Shown one piece after another: positions 63,536-64,000 of a stretch of DNA of 64,000 nt. Below the pieces are notes generated by a model. That model searched no databases, was not told the origin of the DNA, and saw only the letters and a list, made by a program, of their open reading frames with translations. Source of the DNA: Incurvaria masculella (Eukaryota > Arthropoda > Insecta > Lepidoptera > Incurvariidae); assembly GCA_946894095.1 (NCBI GenBank), contig OX335660.1, forward strand, positions 1,741,001 through 1,805,000, in the 5' to 3' direction. The position numbers and the translations under genes were made by a program. The number at the start of each line of letters is the position of its first letter. The stretch's first letter is position 1.

Positions 63536-63640
63536 AACAAGTTTATCAATCGTTTGATCCATACGACCTTTTATCGGCTGAAGAATGCTCTTAGATCTCG
63601 ACCCGGCTGACTAGGGACGTCATTGTCATCGTTGCTAATT
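63536..63640 (+). promoter_or_regulatory. Copy 3 of the recurring upstream element
   Basis: AACAAGTTTATCAATCG, TTTGATCCATACGACC and GACTAGGGACGTCATTG match copies 1 and 2. It lies 60 bases upstream of the TATA box, so it may be a control region rather than an inert repeat. Confidence 0.45.
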
Positions 63641-64000
63641 GGAATTGTTTTGATAATCCAATTGACAATGCAAAACATTGTGATAAGTGGACCTATGACA
63701 TTAGTGATGAACAAGACGTCATTGAGTCTTATTCTTATGATGACATTGTAATTTTTACTATGCCAATATTGGAAAAATACCTATGTAATAGAGGAATAAT
63801 TTCTATGTTTATATAGGATTTTTTTCTATATTGACGTAGGAAAAATTTCTACATATTCAGAAATTAAATAACATCTCAAACTAACCACACAACACCGTTT
63901 TACCTCTGTATGATCTGAATCTAACAAATTCGTGAAATATTAAGAATTTTGTAAGTTTTAGGTGTATGTAGGCTTTTCCTTTGTAACATAGGTATCTCTA
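63641..64000. other. AT-rich end of window
   Basis: No gene or repeat recognised. Confidence 0.4.

Noticed and set aside
1..64000. Bracovirus segment boundaries (direct repeat junctions with AGCT core)
   Set aside because: AGCT occurs many times, but no matched pair with extended similarity flanking a gene cluster could be identified by eye.
1..64000. CRISPR arrays, operons, ribosome-binding sites
   Set aside because: The sequence is eukaryotic; the tandem repeats have no spacer-repeat structure.

Overview
The window is eukaryotic, AT-rich insect DNA. Its genes have short introns with GT..AG borders, TATA boxes about 30 bases before initiator-like sequences, and very many transposable-element (TE) remnants. 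The gene content points to a microgastrine braconid parasitoid wasp, possibly Microplitis, and to a decayed proviral or accessory locus of bracovirus type. Supporting families are two protein tyrosine phosphatase (PTP) genes, trypsin-inhibitor-like (TIL, 'Egf-like') Cys-rich genes, a mucin-like membrane glycoprotein array whose architecture recalls Glc genes, a BEN-domain pseudogene, and several small gene families I do not recognise. The assignment rests on family recognition from memory, because no search could be run. No segment-boundary repeat pair was found.

Layout. 1-1.8 kb: two convergent PTP genes, one with an intact C(X)5R signature and one catalytically dead. 2-16 kb: TE graveyard with SINEs, Transib, PIF/Harbinger, a CACTA-like fragment and LINE ends, plus three candidate two-exon genes. 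16.3-18 kb: two genes of a small secreted family sharing a C-x-K-F-G motif. 18.2-19.9 kb: nested terminal-inverted-repeat (TIR) elements. 20.1-23.7 kb: a TIL gene whose first intron holds a SINE, a viral glycoprotein remnant, a LINE and a pogo transposase. 25.3-27.3 kb: a third KFG-family gene fused in frame to a Gypsy integrase and then joined to a Tc1 remnant. 27.7-30.3 kb: BEN pseudogene, an unknown exon and a GC-rich promoter-bearing insertion. 31.8-36.8 kb: divergent small genes and a 1.38-kb tandem array carrying three related small genes called a, b and c here (shared motif P-x-x-W). 38.8-41.4 kb: inverted duplicate of the TIL gene and more TE fragments. 41-50 kb: TEs, including a hammerhead-ribozyme-like palindrome and an intact 708-codon Jockey-like ORF. 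50.2-60.1 kb: a 56-bp minisatellite with splice-like borders, twelve 0.69-kb mucin-like units and a 164/161-bp satellite. 60.5-63.5 kb: a Ser/His/Asp-rich pseudogene and a small secreted-protein gene.

Most recognisable genes encode, or once encoded, secreted, surface or signalling-interference products of the kind parasitoids deliver to caterpillar hosts. Nearly all carry nonsense, frameshift, splice-site or insertion lesions. The exceptions are one mucin unit (51423-52010), two KFG genes (16361-16935 and 17415-17942), several small-array genes and the 63-kb secreted gene. The region is best read as a fast-turning-over, repeatedly duplicated accessory locus being degraded by transposons.
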